A DNA stretch of 8,099 nt from Ruminococcaceae bacterium UBA2806 (lineage in GTDB: Bacteria > Bacillota > Clostridia > Oscillospirales > Acutalibacteraceae): NCBI GenBank assembly GCA_002351795.1, contig DEHG01000095.1:20928-29026 (forward strand). The letters run 5' to 3'. Both the position numbers and the translations under genes were made by a program. Under the pieces are notes generated by a model. The model saw nothing but the letters and a program-made list of their open reading frames with translations, was not told the DNA's origin and did no database searches. Below, one piece after another: positions 1-6,957 of the stretch; positions within the stretch are counted from its first letter, which is position 1, and each line of letters begins with the position of its first letter.

Positions 1-125
1 TTTCGCTCTGTTTGATTTAGTGCCGCTTTCTTGCCTGCGTGGGTTACTTTTATTCAATGTACAATGTGTTACTATTTTTCGTCTATTGCTGCTTTAATGA
101 CCTACCGCCGGAGCCATACATTAGT
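1..125. other. Gene-free segment at window edge
   Basis: This stretch lies beyond the terminator of the minus-strand cluster, and I find no gene in it. A plus-strand frame is open from base 2 to a TAA at 95-97, and a minus-strand frame is open to the window edge from about base 70. Neither has a start codon with a ribosome binding site, so neither is called. It could be the end of a neighbouring gene, or an intergenic repeat whose other copies lie outside the window. Confidence 0.4.
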
Positions 126-161
126 AAAAAAACACAAGAGAAGGCATAACCTCCCCTTGTG
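126..161 (-). terminator. Rho-independent terminator ending the cluster
   Basis: Read on the minus strand, a 12-bp stem (arms at 161-150 and 144-133, two G-U wobbles, no mismatch) encloses a 5-nt loop TTATG and is followed directly by seven T residues (132-126). It lies about 80 nt past the stop codon of the last gene. The T-run is only on the minus-strand side, so the signal is one-directional and should end transcription of the whole cluster. Confidence 0.92.
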
Positions 162-241
162 ATCATCCGCTTTTACCGATCATTGCAGTAAAATTATTAA
201 GCCATTTATGCCAAAGATTTTATCCTGATACTCCCATCACA

Positions 242-1012
242 TCAGCCGAAAAGATCTCCCAGAACACCGCCTATCTTGTCTTTTATCTTATTCTTAGCAT
301 TGTCAACAAGACCGGCTATTGCCTCTCTTCCCTCTTTCGATGTTACATATTCAATTCCTGCCTTCAATGTTTCACCTGCAAGACTGTTGGTTCTGCACAT
401 TAATGCTCCGTCTTTTGCATAGGCTTCCTTGACTCCGATATTTATTCCGCTTGTATTCGGAATTTCAATATTGTATTCCGCCTTGAATTCAACATTAGCG
501 TCCCCGCCCCCTATGTAATTGACCCTTGTACTGTCGGAAAGAATCCTGTCAAGGACATCATTAAGGACACTATCCGACAGATGAAGCTCGCCTACATATG
601 CGTCATAGACATTTATCCTGACACTGCTTGTATTCTCATCAACGCTGAATTTTGCCTTGCAGTTCATAGCAAAGGAAAAGCCCTTATGAAATGCATGACC
701 ATACATTTCGCAAGTTCCGTCATCATTGAAATAGACCATTATATGATCTACACCTGAATTTTTGCCGTCTGAAACAGTGCAGAATTTTTTATTAATATAG
801 GTATTGAACTGCTTCTCGCTTATTTCGAATTCGTTTCCGAACAGACTGCCCTTTACAATTGTCAATGTAATACCGTCATCAGGGTCAGTAAGCGTATATT
901 TATCCTTTATATTATCCTGTGTAACTTTATGATAGATCACACCAAAAACTATTCCGGTTATTATCAGCAGCAGTATTATAACGATGCCTGCAATTACTCC
1001 GACCTTCTTCAT
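242..1012 (-). CDS. Hypothetical membrane-anchored protein
   Basis: I do not recognise this 256-residue protein. Residues 1-3 are MKK, followed by one hydrophobic helix (about 4-27) that looks like an uncleaved signal anchor: there is no lipobox cysteine and no clear AxA cleavage site. The rest is soluble, so it probably sits outside the cytoplasmic membrane. It has alternating beta-type stretches (about 85-150), a Gly-rich bend near 168-171 (IGGGD) and a C-terminal amphipathic segment rich in Lys and Gly. The layout (anchor, a piece starting EISEKQFNTYIN, then a beta-rich domain) is loosely like YpmS/DUF2140-type surface proteins, but this is only a resemblance. The start is well placed: AGGAAAGGGG lies 7 nt upstream of the ATG. 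It is last in the cluster, 55 nt after mutS2, with a possible promoter of its own and a strong terminator behind it. Confidence 0.85.
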   Translation of the reverse strand: MKKVGVIAGIVIILLLIITGIVFGVIYHKVTQDNIKDKYTLTDPDDGITLTIVKGSLFGNEFEISEKQFNTYINKKFCTVSDGKNSGVDHIMVYFNDDGTCEMYGHAFHKGFSFAMNCKAKFSVDENTSSVRINVYDAYVGELHLSDSVLNDVLDRILSDSTRVNYIGGGDANVEFKAEYNIEIPNTSGINIGVKEAYAKDGALMCRTNSLAGETLKAGIEYVTSKEGREAIAGLVDNAKNKIKDKIGGVLGDLFG

Positions 1013-1041
1013 TTTATTACCCCTTTCCTGATATGCACAAC

Positions 1042-1047
1042 ATTATA
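1042..1047 (-). promoter_or_regulatory. Possible -10 box of a promoter for the last gene
   Basis: On the minus strand a perfect TATAAT lies in the 55-nt gap between the mutS2 stop and the hypothetical gene. It would start transcription near 1035, giving a leader of about 22 nt that includes the ribosome binding site. No good -35 hexamer is seen 16-18 nt upstream (TGAGAG at 17 nt), so this is a weak or chance match. If real, the last gene can be expressed apart from mutS2. Confidence 0.35.
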
Positions 1048-1067
1048 CAGCCTTTGAAAATGATCTC

Positions 1068-3416
1068 TCACTTCAATTCTGCCACCGTTACACCCGAATC
1101 ACCTTCACCGAATGTACCCAGACGGAAGGTTCTTATGCTTTTATGAGTTTTAAGATGCTTTTGTATCTCTGTACGCAGAACGCCGGTGCCTTTTCCGTGA
1201 ATAATAGTCAGCTGATGAAGTCCCTGCAGTACGGCGCTGTCAATTGCCCTGTCAACTTCAATTATTGCGTCAAGTACAGTCTGTCCCCTGACATCGACCT
1301 CAGTAACTGCGCTTTGTCTTGTATCACGTCTTATAGTCCTTGTTGCGCTGCGTTTCGGCACCTTTACCTTTTCCTGTTTAAGAAGACGTATATTATCAAG
1401 CTTTACCCTCGTTTTGATAATACCTGCCTGAACAAGTACGCTGTCCTTTCCTGTCTCTAAAACAGTACCCTCCTTATCTATATCAAAGATAAGCACTCTG
1501 TCCCCTTTGACAAGCGGTCTTGGCAGAACATAATTTTCATTTTCTCTTTTTTCAACAGGGTCGGCTGTATTCTCAAGAGCTATTATATCCGCTTTAAGCT
1601 TGCTTCTTTCCTCTGCGGAAATTTCCTGTTTTTTGCGAATCTGTTCTATCTCATCAAGAACGCTGTAGACCTGTGTTCTCGCCTTTGAAACAATATTTTC
1701 CGCCTGTGCCTTTGCAAGATCAAGTTCGTTTTTCTTATCCTTTTCAGCTCTTTCAGCTATCGCCTTTGCCCTGTCAAGCTCCATCTGAGCCTGCTGTTTA
1801 AGCTCATCAGCCTCTTTCAGTTTTTCTTCAAGCTCGCTGCGGTTTTCCTCAAGACGCTGAACAACTCTTTCAAATTTGGTATTTTCTGCGGAAACAAGCT
1901 CCTGCGCCCTTTGGACAGTATACTTATCCATACCGAGTCTTTCGGAAATTGCAAATGCATTTGACCGTCCGGGCATACCAATAAGAAGCCTGTAGGTAGG
2001 TCTGAGCGTAGACACATCAAATTCGCAGCAGGCGTTTTCCACGCCTTTTGTATCAAGCGCAAAGCTTTTCAGCTCCGCATAATGAGTGGTAGACGCTATC
2101 CTTGAACCCATTGAACGAAGCTGTTCCAAAATTGCCGTAGCAAGCGCTGCGCCCTCAACGGGGTCTGTTCCTGCGCCAAGCTCGTCAATAAGGATAAGGC
2201 TTTTATCATCCGCCTGTGACATTATGCGTATAATATTTGTCATATGGGCAGAAAATGTTGAAAGAGACTGCTCTATGCTTTGCTCGTCACCGATATCAAC
2301 GAGAATACGGTCAAACACTGAAAGCTCGCTGTTATCAGACGCAGGTATCATCATTCCACTCATTGCCATTGCAGACAAAAGCCCTATGGTCTTTAACGTG
2401 ACTGTCTTTCCTCCTGTATTTGGACCTGTTATTACAAGCGTATCGAAATCCGTTCCCAGCTCCACATCTGTCGGCACGACCTTATCAGGATGTATAAGCG
2501 GATGTCTTGCCTTTTTTAGTCTTATCCGTCCCTCATTATTCATTACAGGCATACTTGCCTTCATCTGATATGCAAGGTGAGCCTTTGCAAAAATAACATT
2601 AAGTTCTGTCAGTATCCTGTAGCTGTCCTTGATATTCTCCCCGTATGCTCCCGCTTCCGCAGACAGCTCCGCAAGCAGCCTTTCTATTTCCGCCTGCTCC
2701 TTTGAGCGCAGAACACGGATATCGTTATTTGCTTCAACGACTCCCATCGGCTCAATAAACACAGTCGAACCGCTTGAAGATGTATCATGCACAAGACCCG
2801 GAACATTGGAACGGAACTCAGCCTTTACAGGAATAACAAAGCGCCCGCCCCTCATGGTTATTATACTGTCCTGAAGATACTTCTGCATCGTGGACGAATG
2901 TATTATTTTATCAAGTCTTTCCCTTATCTTTGCCGCAGACGCCGCTATTTTTTTTCTTATGGAAAGCAAGGCAGGAGTTGCATTATCCGCTATCTCCTCT
3001 TCCGATAATATGCAGCTTGTTATCTTGTTTTCAAGATATTTATTCGGCACCAGCGCATTGAAGCGCATATCCAGCACTGTCTGGACATTACCGCTGCGGC
3101 TTCTCCATTCGGTAACAGTCCTTATTGTATGAAGCAGAGACGCTATTCTGAGAAGCTCCAGCGTTGTCAATACTGCGCCTGCCGCCGCCCTGCTCAGCGA
3201 TCCGTTCATATTATGGATATTGCCGAAGGCAGGCGCTCCGAAACGTCCCATAAGGCTATGGGCGTCATTTGTTTCCTGTAAAAGTGTATTCACCTCAAAC
3301 AGACCCTGTGACGGCTCCATTGACAGGGCAAGCTCCTTTGCATCAACAAAAGATGTCTGCTCCGCAAGCCTTTCCAGGATCTTATCATACTCTATTGCTT
3401 TTAAATTCTTATCCAT
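1068..3416 (-). CDS. mutS2: Endonuclease MutS2
   Basis: MutS2 is a cytoplasmic MutS-like ATPase with a C-terminal Smr nuclease domain. It is linked to suppression of homologous recombination and, in Bacillus, to sensing and splitting collided ribosomes. The 782-residue length fits the family. In order: an N-terminal core and lever region (about 1-290) without the mismatch-recognition domain of MutS; the ATPase domain with Walker A GPNTGGKT (331-338) and Walker B followed by the signature (LILIDELGAGTDP, 407-419); a long charged coiled coil (about 510-615); a KOW-like stretch (about 632-680); and the Smr domain (about 707-782) with HGKGTG at 740-745. The Smr entry motif reads VDVRG instead of the more usual LDLRG, a conservative change. 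Start: AAGGAA lies 7 nt before the ATG. The gene follows recO by 40 nt. That gap holds a TATAAT at 3445-3440 (minus strand) without a clear -35 box, so co-transcription with recO is the simpler view. Confidence 0.97.
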   Translation of the reverse strand: MDKNLKAIEYDKILERLAEQTSFVDAKELALSMEPSQGLFEVNTLLQETNDAHSLMGRFGAPAFGNIHNMNGSLSRAAAGAVLTTLELLRIASLLHTIRTVTEWRSRSGNVQTVLDMRFNALVPNKYLENKITSCILSEEEIADNATPALLSIRKKIAASAAKIRERLDKIIHSSTMQKYLQDSIITMRGGRFVIPVKAEFRSNVPGLVHDTSSSGSTVFIEPMGVVEANNDIRVLRSKEQAEIERLLAELSAEAGAYGENIKDSYRILTELNVIFAKAHLAYQMKASMPVMNNEGRIRLKKARHPLIHPDKVVPTDVELGTDFDTLVITGPNTGGKTVTLKTIGLLSAMAMSGMMIPASDNSELSVFDRILVDIGDEQSIEQSLSTFSAHMTNIIRIMSQADDKSLILIDELGAGTDPVEGAALATAILEQLRSMGSRIASTTHYAELKSFALDTKGVENACCEFDVSTLRPTYRLLIGMPGRSNAFAISERLGMDKYTVQRAQELVSAENTKFERVVQRLEENRSELEEKLKEADELKQQAQMELDRAKAIAERAEKDKKNELDLAKAQAENIVSKARTQVYSVLDEIEQIRKKQEISAEERSKLKADIIALENTADPVEKRENENYVLPRPLVKGDRVLIFDIDKEGTVLETGKDSVLVQAGIIKTRVKLDNIRLLKQEKVKVPKRSATRTIRRDTRQSAVTEVDVRGQTVLDAIIEVDRAIDSAVLQGLHQLTIIHGKGTGVLRTEIQKHLKTHKSIRTFRLGTFGEGDSGVTVAELK

Positions 3417-3456
3417 ATGTATATTCCTTTTTTCACAAAATTATATTGACTGTAGT

Positions 3457-4209
3457 TTATCCGAGTCCTGACATGGTTTTATAGTATTTAAGGGAATCAG
3501 GTATTTCGTCTATCATTATAAGAGTATATTTTTCCGCAAGATCAGCAAGCTCCATAATATCATTTTCGGAAACGGTAAACGAAAATATTTTTTTTGGATC
3601 GGAAAGCATAGCTGTTCTTATGCCGTTAAGCACAGACCGGCTTATTCTTGCAATATCTCCTCCGCTGCAGCAATCCGGACACCAAAGGCACGATCTTCCG
3701 AAGTCAAAAAAGAATTCATCGCCTTCATAAACTCCGCACCCCCGGCATCCCAAAACATCCGGCATATATCCCGAAATTGCCATCATTCTCAGTTCAAAAA
3801 CAGCCTTTACCAAAAGTGCAGGCTTTTTCCCCTCGTTAAGCAGATAAAGCGAATTAAGCATCAGTCTGAGGAATTCTGGATCGCCGTTTTCATCACACTC
3901 AGGTACAAGCCTTCTTAACAGCGCATCAAAGTATCCCACAAGCGCAAGATTTCCCAGATCCTCAGACAATCTGAAAAACATCTTTTTTGAAAAAGCGTCA
4001 TTCAGATTGTATCCCGAACGTCCCTTATGGATAGTAAATTCCGAATAGGAAATATTACTGACAGCGGCGCCGAATTTAATGATCTCCGATCTGCCTGTTC
4101 TCATAAAACAAGGGATAAGGCCCTTATCCCTTGTCAGTATGGTAAGAAGACATCTGTCGTTTGCCGTCTTCATTTCCGACAGTACAATACCCTCCGTTTC
4201 CAGTTTCAT
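3457..4209 (-). CDS. recO: DNA repair protein RecO
   Basis: RecO is the cytoplasmic recombination mediator of the RecFOR pathway. It anneals single strands and helps load RecA onto SSB-coated DNA. The 250 residues match the family length. The N-terminal OB-fold begins with the typical ETEGIVL and LLTILTRDKGLI stretches (about 4-32). A helical domain follows, with a four-cysteine zinc site made of CRGC (155-158) and CLWC (174-177); two more cysteines lie at 180-181. The start is fixed by the family-like N-terminus even though the Shine-Dalgarno match is weak. Its first 86 nt are overlapped by the yqzL-like gene in another frame, so translation is likely coupled to that gene. Codons for residues 26-34 form a perfect inverted repeat (see 4108-4134). 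The gene lies downstream of era, as in Bacillus and many Clostridia. Confidence 0.95.
   Translation of the reverse strand: MKLETEGIVLSEMKTANDRCLLTILTRDKGLIPCFMRTGRSEIIKFGAAVSNISYSEFTIHKGRSGYNLNDAFSKKMFFRLSEDLGNLALVGYFDALLRRLVPECDENGDPEFLRLMLNSLYLLNEGKKPALLVKAVFELRMMAISGYMPDVLGCRGCGVYEGDEFFFDFGRSCLWCPDCCSGGDIARISRSVLNGIRTAMLSDPKKIFSFTVSENDIMELADLAEKYTLIMIDEIPDSLKYYKTMSGLG
4108..4134. repeat. Perfect 13-bp inverted repeat inside recO
   Basis: Two 13-nt arms, ACAAGGGATAAGG (4108-4120) and its exact complement (4122-4134), flank one base at 4121. It lies 76-102 nt into recO, and the TAA stop of the overlapping yqzL-like gene (4124-4126) falls inside it. In the mRNA it can form a stem of 12 bp with a 3-nt loop, followed on the minus strand by TTTT then ATG, a short U-tract. 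It could act as a weak attenuator or pause site. However, the encoded residues (TRDKGLIPC) match the conserved RecO N-terminus, so a coding coincidence is possible. Confidence 0.7.
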
Positions 4210-4324
4210 TCAACATCACACCGTTTCTTTTATCATCCCTGCCGCAGCTTGCCTCACGATAGATAAGGTAATCCTTTATTTTCCCGGTTTCATAAAATCT
4301 GTTCCATGCAGACCTTTCATCCAT
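4124..4324 (-). CDS. YqzL-like small protein
   Basis: This small gene of 66 codons lies between era and recO, where Bacillus carries yqzL, a family of about 45-50 residues and unknown function. The N-terminal 25 residues hold the match: a Trp at position 7, then NRFYETGKIKDYLIYRE, like the W-x-x-F-x-x-TG-x-I-x-x-YL-x-[FY]-[KR]-E pattern I recall for YqzL. No membrane segment or signal is seen. After about residue 25 the sequence is Gly/Asp/Lys-rich and low in hydrophobics. From residue 39 onward it is read from the same DNA as recO but in another frame, so the tail is probably unconserved. I chose the ATG at 4324 because AAGGGA lies 9 nt upstream; an ATG three codons earlier (4333) and a TTG at 4405 are less likely. 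The identification comes from position plus a short motif, so it is moderate. Confidence 0.68.
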   Translation of the reverse strand: MDERSAWNRFYETGKIKDYLIYREASCGRDDKRNGVMLNETGNGGYCTVGNEDGKRQMSSYHTDKG

Positions 4325-4333
4325 ACAGTTCAT

Positions 4334-4339
4334 TCCCTT
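4334..4339 (-). promoter_or_regulatory. Ribosome binding site deciding the yqzL-like start
   Basis: AAGGGA on the minus strand, within GGGAAGGGA, lies 9 nt before the ATG at 4324. It touches the alternative ATG at 4333 directly, which leaves that codon no spacing. This favours the shorter protein that begins MDERSAW. Confidence 0.6.
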
Positions 4340-4450
4340 CCCGAATATATCTGCGCCAATCATGCAGCTATCATTTATAAATAGTATATGTTGATACCGG
4401 CGCAATATTCAGGAATTGATCATTTTATTACTGCAGTCAGGAAATGCACA

Positions 4451-5356
4451 CTACTGAAAATCATTGCTGTCATATCCGAGACTTCGCAGAATACCTTCCC
4501 TGTTTCTCCAGTCCTCCTTCACCTTGACCCATATTTTCAGATTTACCCTGCATCCGAAAAACTTTTCCATATCCTGCCTTGCATAGCTGCCTATCTTTTT
4601 AAGCATAGCTCCGCCCTTGCCGATGATAATTCCCTTATGGGAATCCCTTTCGCAGAATATGACCGCATCCATGTCTATTATATCAGAATTTTCCCTTTCC
4701 TTCATTCTTTCGATATATACTGCTGCTCCATGCGGTATTTCTTTATCAAGCAGACGCAGAAGCTTTTCCCTTATCATTTCGGCTGCAAGAACTCTTTCCG
4801 GCTGATCTGTAAGCGTATCCTCGTCAAACATAAAGCCGCCCTCAGCAGAAAGCGCCCTCAGCTCCGATTTTATATCATTGACGCCTTCCCCTGTCTGTGC
4901 GGAACACGGAACTACGGCTGTGAAATCATAAAGCGCTGAAAACTCTGCTATCTGCGCCGCAAGCCCGGTCTTATCACGGACAGTATCTATTTTATTTATA
5001 ACAAGTACAACAGGCAGATCAAACGAACGGAACTTTTCCGCAAACATTCTCTCTCCCTCGGTAATATGCGTTCCCGCCTCAACGACCAGCATACAGGCGT
5101 CAACTCCTGCTACAGATTCGTTTACTGAGCGCAGCATATACTGATCCAGACTGTTTTTAGGTTTGTGAAGTCCGGGCGTATCAATAAATACAAGCTGTGT
5201 ATCATCCTCGGTCAGCACACCCATTATCCTTGTTCGTGTTGTCTGCGGCTTAGAGGATACTATCGCTATCTTTTGTTTCAGCATCCTGTTGAGAAGTGAC
5301 GACTTCCCGACATTCGGTCTTCCTACGATCGCAATAAATGCACTTTTCTTTTCCAT
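4451..5356 (-). CDS. era: GTPase Era
   Basis: Era is an essential-type GTPase that binds the 3' end of 16S rRNA and helps 30S subunit maturation at the membrane-cytoplasm interface. Its 301 residues fit the family. The GTPase domain shows G1 GRPNVGKS (12-19), the switch I region with QTTRTRI (38-44), G3 DTPG (59-62), G4 NKID (121-124) and G5 SAQ (152-154). A type II KH domain at the C-terminus carries IIIGKGGAMLKKIG (243-256), the RNA-binding loop. No key residue is missing. The start has AGGGAG 7 nt upstream of the ATG. It lies 29 nt after the unknown membrane gene. The 126-nt gap to the next gene is the longest in the cluster. Confidence 0.98.
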   Translation of the reverse strand: MEKKSAFIAIVGRPNVGKSSLLNRMLKQKIAIVSSKPQTTRTRIMGVLTEDDTQLVFIDTPGLHKPKNSLDQYMLRSVNESVAGVDACMLVVEAGTHITEGERMFAEKFRSFDLPVVLVINKIDTVRDKTGLAAQIAEFSALYDFTAVVPCSAQTGEGVNDIKSELRALSAEGGFMFDEDTLTDQPERVLAAEMIREKLLRLLDKEIPHGAAVYIERMKERENSDIIDMDAVIFCERDSHKGIIIGKGGAMLKKIGSYARQDMEKFFGCRVNLKIWVKVKEDWRNREGILRSLGYDSNDFQ

Positions 5357-5385
5357 ATCTATTCTCCCTGATAAATGACATAAAA

Positions 5386-5919
5386 TTACTTCACTGCAAA
5401 AATAGCGTTTGAATTTAATCTTACTATATTTACACTGTCTCCGGAATAAAATTTCTGGACATAATTTGTATATGACCTGAATTCGCTTCCGGCGGTAAGC
5501 ACCTCAACATTACTGCATATTATTCCTTCATTGCACAAAACATCAACACTTTCTTTTGTCCTCGGACGACCTTTTCCGCCATAAGACAATCTGACCCTGG
5601 ATTCTAACACCGAACCCTTAATTATGCCGTATTCCTTCGGAACACCCCTGAAATAATAGATCCTGAACCCGTATACTCCTACGATAACAGCAGCCGCTAT
5701 GAAAGTGAACAGCCAAAAACCACCGTATACAAATCCCGATATTGACTGCATTAAAAGCATAAGAACTATCATCATAGTAATAAGCAGAAGAGAATAAACC
5801 ATCCTTCTTATCTCACGTCCTCTGACTTTTTTGACAGCCTCATTAATATACAGCATATCTATATTATCAGGATATTCAAACGGCCAGAAGCTGCGGCCTT
5901 CATTTCCAAATCCAAACAT
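5386..5919 (-). CDS. Unrecognised two-helix membrane protein
   Basis: I cannot assign a family to this 177-residue protein. Residues 1-40 are a polar N-terminal arm, rich in aromatics near 11-24 and basic near 30-39 (KKVRGREIRR). Two hydrophobic helices follow (about 41-62 and 67-89) with a short turn between them. By the positive-inside rule both ends lie in the cytoplasm. The C-terminal domain (about 95-177) looks small and beta-rich, with an RVRLSYGGKGRPR stretch near 108-120 and the end NSNAIFAVK. Its pattern is loosely like DUF3592-type domains, with no firm link. It lies 15 nt after dgkA and 29 nt before era, so it should be co-transcribed with them. In Bacillus this slot holds cdd (cytidine deaminase), and nothing here resembles a deaminase. 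The start is set by GGAG 8 nt upstream; a GTG at 5928 and an ATG at 5925 are possible but poorly spaced. Confidence 0.82.
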   Translation of the reverse strand: MFGFGNEGRSFWPFEYPDNIDMLYINEAVKKVRGREIRRMVYSLLLITMMIVLMLLMQSISGFVYGGFWLFTFIAAAVIVGVYGFRIYYFRGVPKEYGIIKGSVLESRVRLSYGGKGRPRTKESVDVLCNEGIICSNVEVLTAGSEFRSYTNYVQKFYSGDSVNIVRLNSNAIFAVK

Positions 5920-5927
5920 ATTCATCA

Positions 5928-5931
5928 CTCC
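5928..5931 (-). promoter_or_regulatory. Ribosome binding site deciding the membrane-protein start
   Basis: GGAG, continuing as GGAGTGAT, lies 8 nt before the ATG at 5919. It is only 2 nt from the ATG at 5925 and overlaps the GTG at 5928, so translation most likely begins at 5919 with MFGFGNEG. Confidence 0.6.
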
Positions 5932-5934
5932 GTA

Positions 5935-6399
5935 TTATTTTTTCATTTTCTTTATCGGCAGTCCCATTATATATGCCAATGAAAGGATCGACAAAACTAC
6001 AAGCCCCGCAAAATTCACAGGGTGAGTAACATAAAACTCAAACAATGCCTCAAATCCTTCTTTCTGTCCGAATAAGAACAGCGCCACACCTACAGATATC
6101 ACTGCCATTATAAGGACTGCTCCGGCTGCAACATCCTTTGCAGCCTTTATTAAAGGGTGCGGTCCCTTACTCACCTTATCTGCAAGATTCTCCACAGCTG
6201 TATTCATAGCCTCCGCAGACATTACTCCTCCGATAGTCAGCAGTATCAGGGCATAATCTTCTCTGCTAAAAGCAAAAAAACGTGCAAAAATCAGAACATA
6301 CAGTGCTGCCACAGTATGAATTCTCATGTTTCGCTCGTTTTTTATGCAATATATGATACCCTGAAAGGCATATGCAAATCCTTTTAGAAAGGCTTTCAT
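5935..6399 (-). CDS. dgkA: Diacylglycerol/undecaprenol kinase family (DgkA)
   Basis: This is a small integral-membrane lipid kinase. In Gram-positive bacteria this family usually phosphorylates undecaprenol, feeding undecaprenyl phosphate to cell-wall synthesis, rather than diacylglycerol. Visible family marks are NERNMRIH (21-28), the active-site helix SAEAMNTAVENLAD (61-74) with Glu63 and Glu70, and AKDVAAGAVL (87-96). Three transmembrane helices form the core (about 28-44, 49-70 and 88-110). The protein has 154 residues, against about 120-130 in typical members. The extra C-terminus holds a fourth hydrophobic segment (about 129-147) ending in KKMKK. The start codon overlaps the stop of ybeY (ATGA, 4 nt), with AAGGA 9 nt upstream, so the two genes are translationally coupled. 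Confidence 0.95.
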   Translation of the reverse strand: MKAFLKGFAYAFQGIIYCIKNERNMRIHTVAALYVLIFARFFAFSREDYALILLTIGGVMSAEAMNTAVENLADKVSKGPHPLIKAAKDVAAGAVLIMAVISVGVALFLFGQKEGFEALFEFYVTHPVNFAGLVVLSILSLAYIMGLPIKKMKK

Positions 6400-6905
6400 C
6401 CCTCTTCATCCTTGATAACATAGCTTGAGGAGCTTGGCAGACCGAGGAGAGTCATGACCTTTTCCTCTTTTTCTCTCATCCTGAGCCTTTGCAGACCATT
6501 ATCCTCATGGTCATAGCCCAAAAGATGAAGCATGGAATGTGCCGTAAGATAACCGACCTCTCTTTGCAGGCTGTGACCGAAGCGTTCAGCCTGTTCAACA
6601 GCCGCTTCCATTGAAAGGACAATATCCCCCAATATCTTTGCGCCTGTATTCGGATCTGTATCATACTTTCCGTTTTCGCCCATAGGGAATGACAGAACAT
6701 CCGTATAGCTGTCTTTATTGCGGTATATTGAATTAAGCTCTCTTATCTGCTTATTATTTACGAGCGTAACGCTGACCTCGACCGAGCCGGAAAATTCTTC
6801 CATTGTCAGCACTGCATTGCAGCAGCGTCTTATAAGCATCCTTAGTCCTGTAGGGATCTTGACTTCTTTTTGCTTGTTAGTGATAATCACCTTGATCTTA
6901 TCCAT
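6396..6905 (-). CDS. ybeY: Endoribonuclease YbeY
   Basis: YbeY is a metal-dependent endoribonuclease needed for 16S rRNA 3'-end maturation and for 70S ribosome quality control. The zinc motif is intact: His123, His127 and His133 in HSMLHLLGYDH. The conserved YRNKDSYTDVLSFP block (61-74) holds the Arg and the strand lining the active-site cleft. The protein is 169 residues from the ATG at 6905, close to the family norm. The same frame is open further upstream to 6962, but that extension has no family-like residues. The chosen ATG is followed by a typical DKIKVIITN strand and has AGGAAAGG 11 nt upstream, rather far but usable. It follows phoH by 84 nt and overlaps dgkA by 4 nt. The phoH-ybeY pairing is widespread, as ybeZ-ybeY in E. 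coli. Confidence 0.96.
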   Translation of the reverse strand: MDKIKVIITNKQKEVKIPTGLRMLIRRCCNAVLTMEEFSGSVEVSVTLVNNKQIRELNSIYRNKDSYTDVLSFPMGENGKYDTDPNTGAKILGDIVLSMEAAVEQAERFGHSLQREVGYLTAHSMLHLLGYDHEDNGLQRLRMREKEEKVMTLLGLPSSSSYVIKDEEG

Positions 6906-6916
6906 TAAAAACCATA

Positions 6917-6924
6917 CCTTTCCT
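6917..6924 (-). promoter_or_regulatory. Ribosome binding site deciding the ybeY start
   Basis: AGGAAAGG on the minus strand is the only good Shine-Dalgarno match upstream of ybeY. It lies 11 nt before the ATG at 6905. It is inside the longer open frame, which argues against a start further upstream. Confidence 0.55.
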
Positions 6925-6937
6925 GAGAATTTGCACG

Positions 6938-6957
6938 GCAGCTTCACGGACAGCTGC
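6938..6957. repeat. Small inverted repeat between phoH and ybeY
   Basis: GCAGCT and AGCTGC form a perfect 6-bp stem around an 8-nt loop in the 84-nt gap between phoH and ybeY. No T-run follows on the minus strand, so it is not a terminator. It may be an mRNA processing or stabilising hairpin, or chance. Confidence 0.4.

Noticed and set aside
1..97. Open frames reaching the left window edge
   Set aside because: They are short and lack a start with a ribosome binding site. They cannot be told from chance without the sequence beyond the edge.
1143..1460. Plus-strand open frame of 105 codons opposite the Smr end of mutS2
   Set aside because: It is fully inside mutS2 on the other strand, has no ribosome binding site, and its cysteine-rich product resembles no family.
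2086..2568. Plus-strand open frame of 160 codons opposite the MutS2 ATPase region
   Set aside because: It is antisense to the Walker A and B region of mutS2, with Ser/Ile-rich low-information sequence; a mirror frame.
4325..4405. TTG start at 4405 for the yqzL-like gene
   Set aside because: It has no ribosome binding site, and the added 27 residues do not match the small family.
4370..4410. Possible promoter in the era to yqzL gap (TTGCGC with AT-rich sequence downstream, minus strand)
   Set aside because: No hexamer at proper spacing matches the -10 consensus well; the match is no better than expected in AT-rich DNA.
4388..4939. Plus-strand open frame of 183 codons opposite era
   Set aside because: It lies antisense to a complete, well-conserved era and has no family-like motif. 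It is a shadow of that gene.
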